From VRUE01 sp044867645 (GTDB taxonomy: Bacteria > Actinomycetota > Thermoleophilia > Solirubrobacterales > 70-9): 64,000 nucleotides of DNA. The stretch spans positions 35,154 through 99,153 of the forward strand of contig JBIOVI010000026.1 of the NCBI GenBank assembly GCA_044867645.1. Reading direction: 5' to 3'. Below the pieces are notes generated by a model. That model saw nothing but the letters and a program-made list of their open reading frames with translations. It did no database searches and was not told the DNA's origin. Within the stretch, counting starts at the first letter, position 1. The number at the start of each line of letters is the position of its first letter. Position numbers and translations under genes: made by a program. Below, one piece after another: positions 23,601 to 30,841 of the stretch.

Positions 23601-24462
23601 GCTCGTCGGCGACCGCGAGGCGGGCGCCCGGCTGCGCCCGCTGTTCGAGCCGCTGCGTCCTTACGTGATCTCCCCCGCCCCCGCGCTCGGCTTCGGTCAG
23701 CTGCCCGAGTGGCACATCGGCCGCCTGGAACTGCTCGCCGGCAGGCCGGACGCCGCCGTGCCGGAACTGCGCGCCGCGGTTGAGCGGGCCGACGCCAGCG
23801 AGATCGTCGCGTCCGCCGGCCTGGCACGGGCCGATCTCGCCGTTGCGCTTCATCGCCACGGCGACGCCGACGGAGCCGCCGAGGCGCTCGGTGAAGCGGA
23901 GTCGCTGGCCGAGCGATACGGCATCGACTGGGCGATCCGCGCCGCCGCCGAAGCGCGCGCCGAGATCGAGGGCCGCGAGCCGACGGGGAAGACGCCCATC
24001 GCCAAGCGCTCCCGGCCGATTCGAGCTTTGGCGTCGCGTGGCGGTCGCCACGCGCTGGCGGCGATGGCGGGGGGGCTGGACGACGTGGATCTGGAGCGCC
24101 GCTTCGCCGATCCGCGCCGCCAGCGGCGGCTGCTGAAGGCGTTGGCGCGGGGTTTCCAGCCCTCCCAGGCAAATGGCTTCAGCGGCCTGATCGCCTACGA
24201 GCTGGAACCCTTCTCGATTGAGCCACCTCCGGACGCTCCCTGGCGCTGGGCGATCCAGGTCGATGCCAGCGCTGGCCGCGCGCGCCTGCTCGAGCCCGCC
24301 CCCCTCGATGCCGCGGTGACGATCCACATCGGCCTCGCCGATTGGGTGCGCGTGATCGCCGGCGTGGAGGATGCCCTGACGGTGATGGTCGCCGGTCGCT
24401 GCAGTATCGAGGGCGACGTCGTCCTCGCGATGCGCCTGGAGGACATGTTCGGCGCCCGATAG
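20629..24462 (+). CDS. Class III cyclase-like / AAA ATPase / alpha-solenoid / SCP2-like fusion protein
   Basis: A 1277-aa multidomain protein. Residues 1-165 form a class III nucleotidyl cyclase-like domain with both metal Asp (FSDLVDST, TLGDGV) and a Lys before TLGDG. The catalytic Asn of the V-N-x-A-x-R motif is replaced (VVIASRL), so activity is doubtful. A second domain has Walker A GEPGIGKT near 241-248 and LHVVLDDAHWCDP. A long helical-repeat region follows. The last 130 residues (ITVHIGLADWVRVIAG-like, then GDVVLAMRLEDMFG) resemble an SCP2 sterol-carrier fold. ATG 20629 was chosen because the cyclase domain begins there. It may sense nucleotides or lipids and pair functionally with the divergent LuxR regulator. 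Confidence 0.85.
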   Translation: MAGVAIVVFSDLVDSTTLLATLGDDRMDRVRRAHVKDVADAVEEGGGRVVKTLGDGVMSSFESALGALRAAAAIQAAVERLDAEQGGIGLAARVGVAAGEPIPDGEDLHGMSVVIASRLSSAAGTGEVLVHDLVQALVASREGVALEESRDYELKGVPAPVRASRLRWPELTPSREGEKVPSAEAEDADAPEPEVGDVPTNIRLPPILAAYAEEPLIGRDGEIAMLREETAPRPGRRAVLILGEPGIGKTRHAAAAASEAHAEGATVVLARCPPEAVVAFEPWVRAVGELALAGNDAWRTALAEAAGAELAALVPELSEHATFGDRAIADEVVAAEGGRYRLFRGICSALAFAAGEAPLHVVLDDAHWCDPASAQALGHLLESAPARLVLVVTARDQEMGRRHPVSKVVSDLRRTGDLSELRLDGLDASGLAALVGARVGRSITPKLAARLQARTSGNPFFAGELARDLDGRGALGEEDALEAAPVPEAVTDLVEERLGRLDADTERLLTAVAAIGPTAPVGLAARAVGLGPDEAERAVREALSERLVDDVAAAEPTIAFPHALVREALVAGMSDAAAARLHLAIAKVMEGDAGAEPAELARHYGLSVELAGPEPAIAAYRAAATVAAEAHDHEQAASHIQSALSLLPEAALAERAPALLELGEQELLCADLARARRSFRAAVEAARATGDVVTLARAALGFAGGDIGFGWEVGTDDPASAELLREGLEALGEGEPRLALRMTFRLTYLLVFSDEDEERAGLLRRAEQLGRRLGDPEAAILAESTRIIGLFSRSPDPLLVFDHFEALLPILGLAEECDREDLLFRTVQLSAFGYYVLGRIDDCGRAIERMGEIAQSLGSPRFTWEVDLNRGMRLLDRGDREGGVALVLRAGAVVRRLRPDIHIAIAAFGLLTTEWFFDGEVAMSRSVYEAMERVLPRGLITSFVALAAAMEGDLETARRTMRALLTDDLESLRRPDGHMPTAVWALALTATLVGDREAGARLRPLFEPLRPYVISPAPALGFGQLPEWHIGRLELLAGRPDAAVPELRAAVERADASEIVASAGLARADLAVALHRHGDADGAAEALGEAESLAERYGIDWAIRAAAEARAEIEGREPTGKTPIAKRSRPIRALASRGGRHALAAMAGGLDDVDLERRFADPRRQRRLLKALARGFQPSQANGFSGLIAYELEPFSIEPPPDAPWRWAIQVDASAGRARLLEPAPLDAAVTIHIGLADWVRVIAGVEDALTVMVAGRCSIEGDVVLAMRLEDMFGAR

Positions 24463-24613
24463 CGACCTGAACTCGTGCGGCGCTCACAACGGTCTCCCTC
24501 CCGAAGTCGCACGCCCAGACGCGAGGGACCATCGTGAAGCCGAAGTCTCGCACACCGGCCCGGCGCCTTGGTCGAACTCGAGCTCAAAGTCACACGGGGC
24601 ACCGACCTCTCGG

Positions 24614-24619
24614 TATGCT
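24614..24619 (+). promoter_or_regulatory. -10 box of the leaderless vapBC promoter
   Basis: TATGCT lies eight bases before ATG 24628, and no ribosome binding site precedes the codon. Confidence 0.45.
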
Positions 24620-24627
24620 GGCATCCC

Positions 24628-24858
24628 ATGCGTCGCACCACCGTGAAGCTCTCCGACGACCTCGATGCCCGGCTTCGCCATGAGGCCGAGCGGCGTGGTG
24701 TGACGATCGCCGATGTCACCCGCACCGCGCTCGAGCAGCACCTTGGGGCGGGCGGGCGGCGACGCCTCAGTGCCGCCGCCAGCGGTCGCAGCGGCCACAG
24801 CGACGTCTCGGAGAGAATCGAGGAAATCCTCGCCTCGGAGATCGCCCCATCGCGCTGA
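24628..24858 (+). CDS. vapB: VapB-type ribbon-helix-helix antitoxin
   Basis: A 76-aa antitoxin. RRTTVKLSDDLDARLRHEAERRGVTIADVTRTALEQHL is a ribbon-helix-helix DNA-binding domain, and the flexible C-terminal part (SDVSERIEEILASEIAPSR) should bind the toxin. Its stop overlaps the PIN-domain toxin frame. It lies just inside the right 47-bp repeat. Autoregulation of its leaderless promoter is expected. Confidence 0.88.
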   Translation: MRRTTVKLSDDLDARLRHEAERRGVTIADVTRTALEQHLGAGGRRRLSAAASGRSGHSDVSERIEEILASEIAPSR

Positions 24859-25262
24859 TCCTCGACGCCGGGCCTCTCTACGCCTACGTCGACGCCGACG
24901 ACGCCCACCACTCCCTCTGCCTGGAGCTGCTCGAATCCCACCCAAGGCCCCTCGTCCTCCCGACGCTCGTCATCACCGAGGTCGCCTACTTAATCGGAAC
25001 CCGCCTGGGCTGGCAGGCCGAGGTCCGCTTCCTCGGCGATCTCGCTGGCGGCAGCTTTGCGGTCGAGCGGCTGCATGCCAGTGATCCCGTCCGTATCGCT
25101 GAGCTCGTCGCCGAATACCGCGACCTGCCACTCGGCACCGTCGACGCCTCGGTGATCGCCGCAGCGGAGCGGCTCGATGCCACCGAAGTCGCGACCCTCG
25201 ACCACCGCCACTTCAGCGTCGTCCGTCCGCGGCATGAGGTCGCCTTCCAGTTGCTACCGTGA
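24849..25262 (+). CDS. vapC: VapC-type PIN-domain toxin with an ATC start
   Basis: The frame encodes a complete PIN nuclease of about 137 aa: LILDAGPLYAYVD (first Asp), VITEVAYL (Glu), LGTVDASVIAAAERL and ATLDHRHF (further acidic residues), ending in FQLLP. Such toxins cleave tRNA or rRNA in a Mg2+-dependent way. There is no ATG, GTG or TTG in frame upstream for over 100 bases, so automated callers would miss it. ATC 24849, eight bases after GGAG (24837-24840) and where the family normally has its first Met (x-ALILDAG), is the best start. CTG 24855, overlapping the vapB stop, is the alternative. Confidence 0.8.
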   Translation: MALILDAGPLYAYVDADDAHHSLCLELLESHPRPLVLPTLVITEVAYLIGTRLGWQAEVRFLGDLAGGSFAVERLHASDPVRIAELVAEYRDLPLGTVDASVIAAAERLDATEVATLDHRHFSVVRPRHEVAFQLLP

Positions 25263-25449
25263 TGGCTCAACGGCGGCAACAGCGGTAACAGAGTTCACAG
25301 CGCCACGGCAACACGGCGGTAACAGCAACGGCGTCTCCTCGAGCCGCGCGAGCGCTGCCGATCCTGCACCGCGCCTGACACCTGTCACCGCGAGCGTTAC
25401 CGCCAAACAAGACAATGGCCCTCTCACGAATGAGGATCGGCTTGCCAGA

Positions 25450-25496
25450 GCCATACCGCTACGGGGATTCGAACCCCGGTTTCCGGACTGAGAATC
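25450..25496. repeat. 47-bp direct repeat, right copy (3' half of tRNA-Glu)
   Basis: Identical to 13916-13962. This copy is part of the intact tRNA-Glu gene, with four bases beyond its 3' end. The two copies lie 11.5 kb apart in the same orientation. Confidence 0.85.
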
Positions 25497-25526
25497 CGGC
25501 GTCCTAGTCCCCTAGACGATAGCGGC
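25454..25526 (-). tRNA. tRNA-Glu(CTC)
   Basis: On the minus strand a 73-nt cloverleaf begins GCCGCTA and ends TAGCGGT plus discriminator A (G1 pairs with U72 as a wobble). The anticodon stem CCGGA/TCCGG holds the loop TTCTCAG, so the anticodon is CTC, reading GAG. The T-arm is CGGGG-TTCGAAT-CCCCG. CCA is not encoded. Its 3' half is duplicated at 13916-13962. Confidence 0.95.
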
Positions 25527-25602
25527 GTGGGGGCGGCATTCTAGCGAGAGTGGGCGGCGGGTCGGCGGGTGGCTCGGGCCTCGGAGGAGGGGCGACACGC
25601 GC

Positions 25603-25608
25603 TAGATT
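25603..25608 (+). promoter_or_regulatory. -10 box of the tRNA-Leu promoter
   Basis: TAGATT lies ten bases before the first base of tRNA-Leu(CAG). It supports TAGANT as the consensus -10 box of this genome. Confidence 0.45.
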
Positions 25609-25618
25609 GCCGGGTCCC

Positions 25619-25702
25619 GCGGCTGTGGCGGAACTGGTAGACGCGCACGGTTCAGGTCCGTGTGGAGGAAACTCCGTGGAGGTTCGACTCCTCTCAGCCG
25701 CA
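25619..25702 (+). tRNA. tRNA-Leu(CAG)
   Basis: An 84-nt class II tRNA: acceptor GCGGCTG/CAGCCGC with discriminator A, anticodon stem CACGG/CCGTG with loop TTCAGGT (anticodon CAG, codon CTG), a long variable arm (TGGAGGAAACTCCG) and T-arm GAGG-TTCGACT-CCTC. CCA is not encoded. Confidence 0.95.
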
Positions 25703-25721
25703 TCTGGCCCGATCGTGGCGC

Positions 25722-26639
25722 TCAGGCTGGCTGTTTGTGCCGGGCGGCCTTGCCGGCTCGCGCCGCCACAGTGCCGATCTCCTCGACGAAGTCGGGCCAG
25801 AGCTCGCGCGGCAGGTCGTGGCCCATGCCATCGAAGACCCGCAGGCGGGAGTCGCGGATCGCGCGGGCGGTGGCCCGACCGGCCAATGGACGGATCAGCG
25901 GATCGCTGGCGCCGTGCAGGACCGTCGCCGGAACCCGGAGCCTTTCCAGCGCCGCGGTGCGATCGCCCGAAGCCGTTATCGCGTGCAGCTGGCGGGCGAT
26001 CCCGGCGCGGCTGTGGGAGCGGTCGTAGGCGGCCCCGGCCCGCTCGCGAAAATGGGCTTCGTCCATCGGGTAGGCCGGCGAGCCGATGGTCCGGAAGACC
26101 CTGACCGAGTGCTCGACCGCCGCCTCGCGCCCGTTGCCGGGACGGGCGAACAGCGTCCCAAACGCCTTCCAGGTGGGCAGCCCCAGCCAGCGATTGCCGG
26201 TGGTCGACATCATCGAGACCAGCGAGCGCACTCGCTCTGGCCGGCGAATCGCCACCGTCTGGGCGATCATCCCGCCCATCGAAGCACCGACCAGGTGGGC
26301 CGACTCGATCTCCAGATGGTCCATCAGATCGGTCGTGTCCTCGGCCATGTCGCGCAGCAGGTAGGGAGCGGTCCGGCGCCGTCCCAGCAGCATGTCGGCT
26401 CGCTTCGGCAGTCCGGCCGAGTCGATCTTGGTCGAGCGGCCAATGTCGCGGTTGTCGAAGCGGACGACGCGGAAGCCGCGTTCGGCGAGCATCGCGCAGA
26501 ACTCGTCGTCCCAGGCGAGCATCTGGGTCGCCAAGCCCATGATCAGGAGCAGCGGCTCACCGGCCGGGTCGCCGGCTTCCTGATAGGCGATCTCGATCCC
26601 GTTGGCGGGAGCCAGCCGCTCCTCGCTGAGGGCAGTCAT
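25722..26639 (-). CDS. Alpha/beta hydrolase, RdmC/aclacinomycin methylesterase-like
   Basis: A 305-aa serine hydrolase. It shows LLLIMGLATQMLAWDDEF, the turn RFDNRDIGRST typical of this subgroup, the nucleophile elbow GASMGGMIAQ (Ser near 118), the acid in LHGASDPLIRP and the His in DGMGHDLPRE. Members include RdmC-type methylesterases and many unassigned esterases. It is divergent from the metallophosphoesterase with a shared 37-nt intergenic region in which both genes have a leaderless -10 box. Confidence 0.85.
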   Translation of the reverse strand: MTALSEERLAPANGIEIAYQEAGDPAGEPLLLIMGLATQMLAWDDEFCAMLAERGFRVVRFDNRDIGRSTKIDSAGLPKRADMLLGRRRTAPYLLRDMAEDTTDLMDHLEIESAHLVGASMGGMIAQTVAIRRPERVRSLVSMMSTTGNRWLGLPTWKAFGTLFARPGNGREAAVEHSVRVFRTIGSPAYPMDEAHFRERAGAAYDRSHSRAGIARQLHAITASGDRTAALERLRVPATVLHGASDPLIRPLAGRATARAIRDSRLRVFDGMGHDLPRELWPDFVEEIGTVAARAGKAARHKQPA

Positions 26640-26645
26640 CCGACC

Positions 26646-26668
26646 AGATTAGCTGCGCAAGCTAAGTT
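26646..26668. promoter_or_regulatory. Back-to-back leaderless promoters
   Basis: On the minus strand TAATCT (26651-26646) lies six bases before ATG 26639. On the plus strand TAAGTT (26663-26668) lies eight bases before ATG 26677. Two start codons only 37 bases apart are thus each served by their own -10 box. Confidence 0.45.
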
Positions 26669-26676
26669 TGCCCCCG

Positions 26677-27792
26677 ATGCGAACCGCGATCGTCTCCGAC
26701 CTTCATCTGGGCGACGTCTTCGGCGAGGACCTGCTGCGCGATGCGGACGTGCGAAGAGTCCTGCTCGAGCAGCTCGCCGGCGCCGACCGCCTGGTCCTGC
26801 TCGGCGACGTGCTGGAGCTGCGCGAACTGCCCTTCGCGACGGTGCTGGAGAGTGCTCAGCCCTTCTTCGAGGAGCTTGGCGAAGCGATGGCCGGCCGGCC
26901 GGTTGTGCTGGTCCCCGGCAATCACGATCACCGGCTGGCCGAGCCCCTGCTGGAGCAGCTGGCGTTAGAGGGGCGGTCGCTGAATCTCGAGCAGCGCGCC
27001 GAGCCCCTCGGCGAGGCGGCGCTGCGAATCGACGCCTGGCTGGGCGGCGCTGAGCTGCAAATCGCCTACCCGGGAATCTGGCTACGCGACGACGTCTACG
27101 CGACCCACGGTCACTACATGGACTGCCACATGAGCCTGCCCCGTATCGAGTGCGTGGCGGCGGCGGCATCGATGCGCGCCTTCGGTCCCCTGCCCGACCG
27201 GCCAGCCCCCGCCGACTACGAGCGGGTATTGCGTCCGATCTACGGCCTTTCCTTCGGCATCGCCCAGGGCGGACTGGCACGGCGGGCAACCCGTCCATCC
27301 GAGCGTGCCTGGCGAACGATGTCGGGCAGCAACGGGAGCGGCGGAAGAGCGCGCCGCGCCGCTATCCGGGCGGCGATCGGCGCCGGCGTGCCGGCCGGCA
27401 TCTGGGGAGTCAACCGGCTCCTCCACGCCGACTTCGACCCCGACCTCTCCGCTGGCGCGATCTCCCGCAGCGGCATCGCCGCGGCGAGCGAGATGGCCGA
27501 ACGGCTGGGAGTCGAGGCCGCCCATGTGATCACCGGCCACACTCACCGCGGCGGTCCCGACGAGGGCGACGGCGAGTGGGTGCTGGGGGATGGCCGGCGC
27601 CTTCACAACAGCGGCAGCTGGGTCTTCGCCAGGGCCTTCCACCATCCCGGCACGCCCCCCGGCCCCTACTGGCCGGGAACGATCACCTGGCTCGAGGACG
27701 ACGGAGCGCCGCGCCGCTCCCGGCTGTTGATCGAGCGATCCCGCGAGGAGCTGGGGGCGGTGGCCAACCGGCTCGCCGCGGCGAGCCCCTAG
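26677..27792 (+). CDS. Calcineurin-like metallophosphoesterase
   Basis: A 371-aa protein with all metal-binding motifs in order: SDLHLGD (D-x-H, residues 7-13), LLGDVLEL (G-D), VPGNHDHRL (GNHD), ATHGHYMD and ITGHTHRGG (G-H-x-H). LpxH-like and UDP-diacylglucosamine-like hydrolases are related, but actinobacteria lack lipid A, so the substrate is open. A hydrophobic stretch around AAIRAAIGAGVPAGIWGV (about 226-244) may touch the membrane. The start is ATG 26677 rather than TTG 26668 because of the leaderless promoter. Confidence 0.85.
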   Translation: MRTAIVSDLHLGDVFGEDLLRDADVRRVLLEQLAGADRLVLLGDVLELRELPFATVLESAQPFFEELGEAMAGRPVVLVPGNHDHRLAEPLLEQLALEGRSLNLEQRAEPLGEAALRIDAWLGGAELQIAYPGIWLRDDVYATHGHYMDCHMSLPRIECVAAAASMRAFGPLPDRPAPADYERVLRPIYGLSFGIAQGGLARRATRPSERAWRTMSGSNGSGGRARRAAIRAAIGAGVPAGIWGVNRLLHADFDPDLSAGAISRSGIAAASEMAERLGVEAAHVITGHTHRGGPDEGDGEWVLGDGRRLHNSGSWVFARAFHHPGTPPGPYWPGTITWLEDDGAPRRSRLLIERSREELGAVANRLAAASP

Positions 27793-27808
27793 GCAGGGGA
27801 TCGACCGC

Positions 27809-28684
27809 CTAGAGCCAGTCGGCGATGATCCGGCCGATCTCCTCGCCCGCGTCCTCCTGCAGAAAGTGGCCGGCATTCTCGATCGGCCGCGGCGGCGGGA
27901 AATTGAGCTGCGAGGAGACCCGCTCGCCGACGGAGAAAGGCAGCACCGGATCGGAGTCCGCCCAGAGGACGAGCGTCGGACGGTCGTCGCTGCGCAGCGC
28001 GTCGGCGACCGCTTTGCCCTCGGCCGCCCCTGGGGCGTCGGGCTCGGTCGGCAGGATCAGCGGGAAAGCGCGGGCGCCGGCCTTCGACTCGGGAGTCGGA
28101 TACGGCGCCTCGTAGGCGGCGATCGTCTCATCGCCCGGATCGTTCTTGCAGCCGCCCCTGACCAGCATCCCAATCGGGATGTCGGCATTGTCGCGGACGA
28201 AGTCGCGAAAGCTGAGCCAGGCATCGCTCATCCGCTGGTGGCCGGTGAACGGTCCCGTCTCCATGATCACCAAGCGGGAAAAGCGGTCGGGGTGCTCGAC
28301 CGCGAGCCGCAAGCCGATCGGACCGCCCCAGTCGTGGACGACCGCGGTCGCGTCGCGCACGTCGAGCTCCTCCAGCAGAGCGGCCATCAGCTCGACGTGG
28401 CGGTCGTAGGTGTACCAGCCGACGTCGGTGGGCTTGTCGGAGCGGCCGAAGCCAGCGTAGTCGGGAGCGATGCAGCGGTAGCCGGCGTCGCGCACCGGGG
28501 GGATCACCTTGCGCCACAGAAACGACCAAGTCGGCTGGCCATGGAAGAAGACGACCGGCCTCCCCTCCCCCTCGTCCAGGTAAGCGAGCCTCAGCCCATC
28601 GATCTCCGTGTAGCTGGACTCGAAGGGAAAGTCGGGCAATCCCCGCAAGCTCTCCTCCACAGTTCTCGCCGCGTCGACGCTCAT
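27809..28684 (-). CDS. Haloalkane dehalogenase-like alpha/beta hydrolase
   Basis: A 291-aa protein. The nucleophile elbow is VVHDWGG with Asp118 in place of Ser, and the neighbouring Trp119 is the halide-binding tryptophan of haloalkane dehalogenases. HGQPTWSFLWRKV (48-60) matches the conserved HGEPTW loop with Gln for Glu. APDYAGFGRSDKP, LWADSDPVLP (acid) and ENAGHFLQED (His) complete the set. The family turns alkyl halides into alcohols; some members are epoxide hydrolases or of unknown use, so the natural substrate is uncertain. It converges on the metallophosphoesterase gene. Confidence 0.82.
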   Translation of the reverse strand: MSVDAARTVEESLRGLPDFPFESSYTEIDGLRLAYLDEGEGRPVVFFHGQPTWSFLWRKVIPPVRDAGYRCIAPDYAGFGRSDKPTDVGWYTYDRHVELMAALLEELDVRDATAVVHDWGGPIGLRLAVEHPDRFSRLVIMETGPFTGHQRMSDAWLSFRDFVRDNADIPIGMLVRGGCKNDPGDETIAAYEAPYPTPESKAGARAFPLILPTEPDAPGAAEGKAVADALRSDDRPTLVLWADSDPVLPFSVGERVSSQLNFPPPRPIENAGHFLQEDAGEEIGRIIADWL

Positions 28685-28816
28685 TGGCCGATCATGGCAG
28701 TTGACGCAGGAAACCGGCGACCTCGGGCTTCAGCAGGACGCCGTTATCGCAGGAAACATCGCGAAAACGGCGAATCTCCTGGGCGGGAATTACCCCTCCT
28801 CGACGAAAGGTTGCCC

Positions 28817-29206
28817 ATGAACGACGAGAGCCTGATCAGCGGCTGGTGGGTATTTGCCGGCGTGCTGCTCCTGATCGCCGGCGTGCTGAACATTGTCTAC
28901 GGCATCGCCGCGATCGGAGATTCGAAGTTCTTCACCGAGAACGCGACTTACATCATCAGCGGGCTGCACACGTGGGGATGGATCCTCCTCATCCTCGGCG
29001 TGCTGGAGCTGGTTGCCGCATTTTCGCTCTTCTCCGGAGGCGAATTCGGCCGCTGGTTCGGCATCTTCATCGCCGCGCTCAACGCTATGGCGGCGCTGCT
29101 TTCGCTTTCCGCTCGCCCCTTTTGGTCTCTGGGGATCTTTTTCCTGGCGCTCATCATCATCTACAAGCTGACCGAGGGCCCACAAGGCCCCTATACCGCC
29201 TCCTAG
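28817..29206 (+). CDS. Four-helix membrane protein, DUF7144-like
   Basis: A 129-aa membrane protein. ISGWWVFAGVLLLIAGVLNIVYGIAAI is followed by LHTWGWILLILGVLELVAAFSLF, GIFIAALNAMAALLSL and GIFFLALIIIYKLT, four helices in all. The W-x-W-x-x-L-x-x-G-x-L-x-x-x-A-A pattern matches a family common in soil actinobacteria, with no known role. ATG 28817 was chosen because the first helix begins right after it. Confidence 0.8.
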   Translation: MNDESLISGWWVFAGVLLLIAGVLNIVYGIAAIGDSKFFTENATYIISGLHTWGWILLILGVLELVAAFSLFSGGEFGRWFGIFIAALNAMAALLSLSARPFWSLGIFFLALIIIYKLTEGPQGPYTAS

Positions 29207-29218
29207 ATACAGGCGGGT

Positions 29219-30304
29219 TCAGCCGCGCAGCGGCGTTCCCGGTACCTGCTGCGAACGAAGGCCTCGGGATTCCGGGGCCTTCGTCGTTGCGGGCTCGCCC
29301 GCGACAGCCGGCTCCGAGGAATCCAGGGTCGACCAGGGCGCGACGGTGGGCTCGCGAGCCTCGTAGAGAACGTCGACGCCGGCGAGCCGGTCCTGCCAGC
29401 CGCGGCGGCGCTCGTCGAAGAGGACCCCAAGGAAACCGAGGCCGAAGGGAATCGCGGCAAGAAAGAGGCCGAGCAGTCGTTTCAGCGATCGTCGCGGCGG
29501 CAGGCCGCGACCTTCGACGCCGAGCCTGACGCCGAAGAACCGCATCCCCGGAGTCTGCCCCGCCAACGACCAGAAGGCCACCAGATAGAGGGACCCCAGA
29601 GCGACCCAAGCGGTGCTGCCGAGCGCAAGGGCGAAGGCCGAGACACCGTCGCCCGTCCCAGAGAAGAAGGAGCCGATCAGCGCCGCGATCGCGGCCAAGC
29701 CAGAGAAGACCAGGTTGACGATCAGCAGATCGAGCCCGAAGGCGAGTCCCCTGGTCAACGCCCCGGCGCGCTCGGTCGGCTCGGAGCGCTGCCGTTTGAA
29801 GAAGACTCGCCTGACGACACGCTCGATGACGTCGTCGAGGCGACGGGTCGCGTCGCCGATCGTGTGGCCGATGTCCTCGATGAAGCCGACGCTCTGGGCG
29901 CTGATCGCCGCCCGCAGCTCCGGCGCCTCGGCGATCCGCTCGACCAGGCGCTGCGCCTCGTTGCTGGCGAGGAGCCGTCGCCACACCTCATCGACCATCT
30001 CGCTGTCGAGCGCATCGATCAGCGCTCGCTTCACCGCTTCGCTTTCGAGCGCATTGTGGACCGTGTCCTCGACCAGGGGACCCTGCAGTACACGCACCAA
30101 GGCGCGTTCGACCGCCTCGCTCTCCACCGCCGCGACCATCGCCTCCTCGGCGGCAGACTGAACGGCGCGCTCGACGCCGGTCGCCCTGCCGACCGTACGC
30201 GCGCCCCGCACCCCCGCCCCGAGCAACCGCACCGACAGCGGCAGCGGCCCTCCCGAGGGACCTTCGCCGTCCGGGGAAACCTGGGGATCGGGACCGTCAG
30301 CCAT
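29219..30304 (-). CDS. RDD-family membrane protein with a long helical N-terminal region
   Basis: A 361-aa protein. Residues 50-165 are strongly helical and repetitive, with ESEAVERALV and ESEAVKRALIDAL, then EVWRRLLASNEAQRLVERI; the region looks like a coiled-coil or amphipathic scaffold. The RDD domain starts near 180 (AGALTRGLAFGLDLLIVN, with the conserved R and D), followed by helices and GMRFFGVRLG. RDD proteins are membrane proteins of mostly unknown transport role. The Nudix gene lies upstream on the same strand, separated by about 50 bases. Confidence 0.85.
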   Translation of the reverse strand: MADGPDPQVSPDGEGPSGGPLPLSVRLLGAGVRGARTVGRATGVERAVQSAAEEAMVAAVESEAVERALVRVLQGPLVEDTVHNALESEAVKRALIDALDSEMVDEVWRRLLASNEAQRLVERIAEAPELRAAISAQSVGFIEDIGHTIGDATRRLDDVIERVVRRVFFKRQRSEPTERAGALTRGLAFGLDLLIVNLVFSGLAAIAALIGSFFSGTGDGVSAFALALGSTAWVALGSLYLVAFWSLAGQTPGMRFFGVRLGVEGRGLPPRRSLKRLLGLFLAAIPFGLGFLGVLFDERRRGWQDRLAGVDVLYEAREPTVAPWSTLDSSEPAVAGEPATTKAPESRGLRSQQVPGTPLRG

Positions 30305-30357
30305 CCTCGGGCGAGTATACGTCTGAAGCGCAGGCCGTCCGCCGGCTATTCCGGTGC

Positions 30358-30831
30358 CTAGCCGACAGCCTCGAGCAGGCGATCGACCAAGGGAGCCTGC
30401 GCTTCGATGATCCGGCGCCGAGCCTCATCCGGATCGAACCAGTCTGCTCGGTCGACCTCCGGGAACTCGCGCTCGGTACCGGAGCGCGGCGGCCACTCCA
30501 TCGTGAAGGTGTTGCTGTGCAGCGCCGCTGGGTCGAACTCGCCCGGGGCGGTCCAGGCGTGGACGACCTTGCCGCCCTTCTGCCGCACCGAGCCGAGCTC
30601 GATCAGGTCGCCGCGCTCGATCGCCGGCGCCGCCGGCCCCAGCTCCTCTCCAAGCTCACGCAGCGCACAAGCCCGCGGGTCCTCCTCCCCCTCGAATTCA
30701 CCCTTCGGGATCGACCAGGCGCCATGGTCTTTCTTGGTCCAGAACGGACCGCCGGGATGGACAAGCAGCACTTCGAGCCCCTCGCTCGATCCGCGGAAAA
30801 GAAGGATCCCGGCGCTTTTCCCTGCCGCCAC
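30358..30831 (-). CDS. Nudix hydrolase
   Basis: A 157-aa Nudix protein. The Nudix box is complete (G-x5-E-x7-R-E-x2-E-E-x-G) from GEFEGEEDPRAC to LRELGEELG near residues 43-64. It opens with SAGILLFR and WSIPKG, a form found in MutT/Ap4A-type NUDIX enzymes that hydrolyse nucleoside diphosphate derivatives. Later residues FPEVDRADWFDPDEARRRI are typical of this subgroup. It lies 10 bases after the alpha/beta hydrolase gene and is probably cotranscribed. Confidence 0.9.
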   Translation of the reverse strand: MAAGKSAGILLFRGSSEGLEVLLVHPGGPFWTKKDHGAWSIPKGEFEGEEDPRACALRELGEELGPAAPAIERGDLIELGSVRQKGGKVVHAWTAPGEFDPAALHSNTFTMEWPPRSGTEREFPEVDRADWFDPDEARRRIIEAQAPLVDRLLEAVG

Positions 30832-30841
30832 GCCAGGCCCC

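Noticed and set aside
23356..24327. Long minus-strand frames opposite the cyclase-AAA gene
   Set aside because: No motif and no start signal; they are antisense shadows.
25264..25449. Short GGCGGTAACAG-like repeats after the vapC gene
   Set aside because: Only two or three imperfect copies in a low-complexity stretch, not enough to call an array or an iteron.
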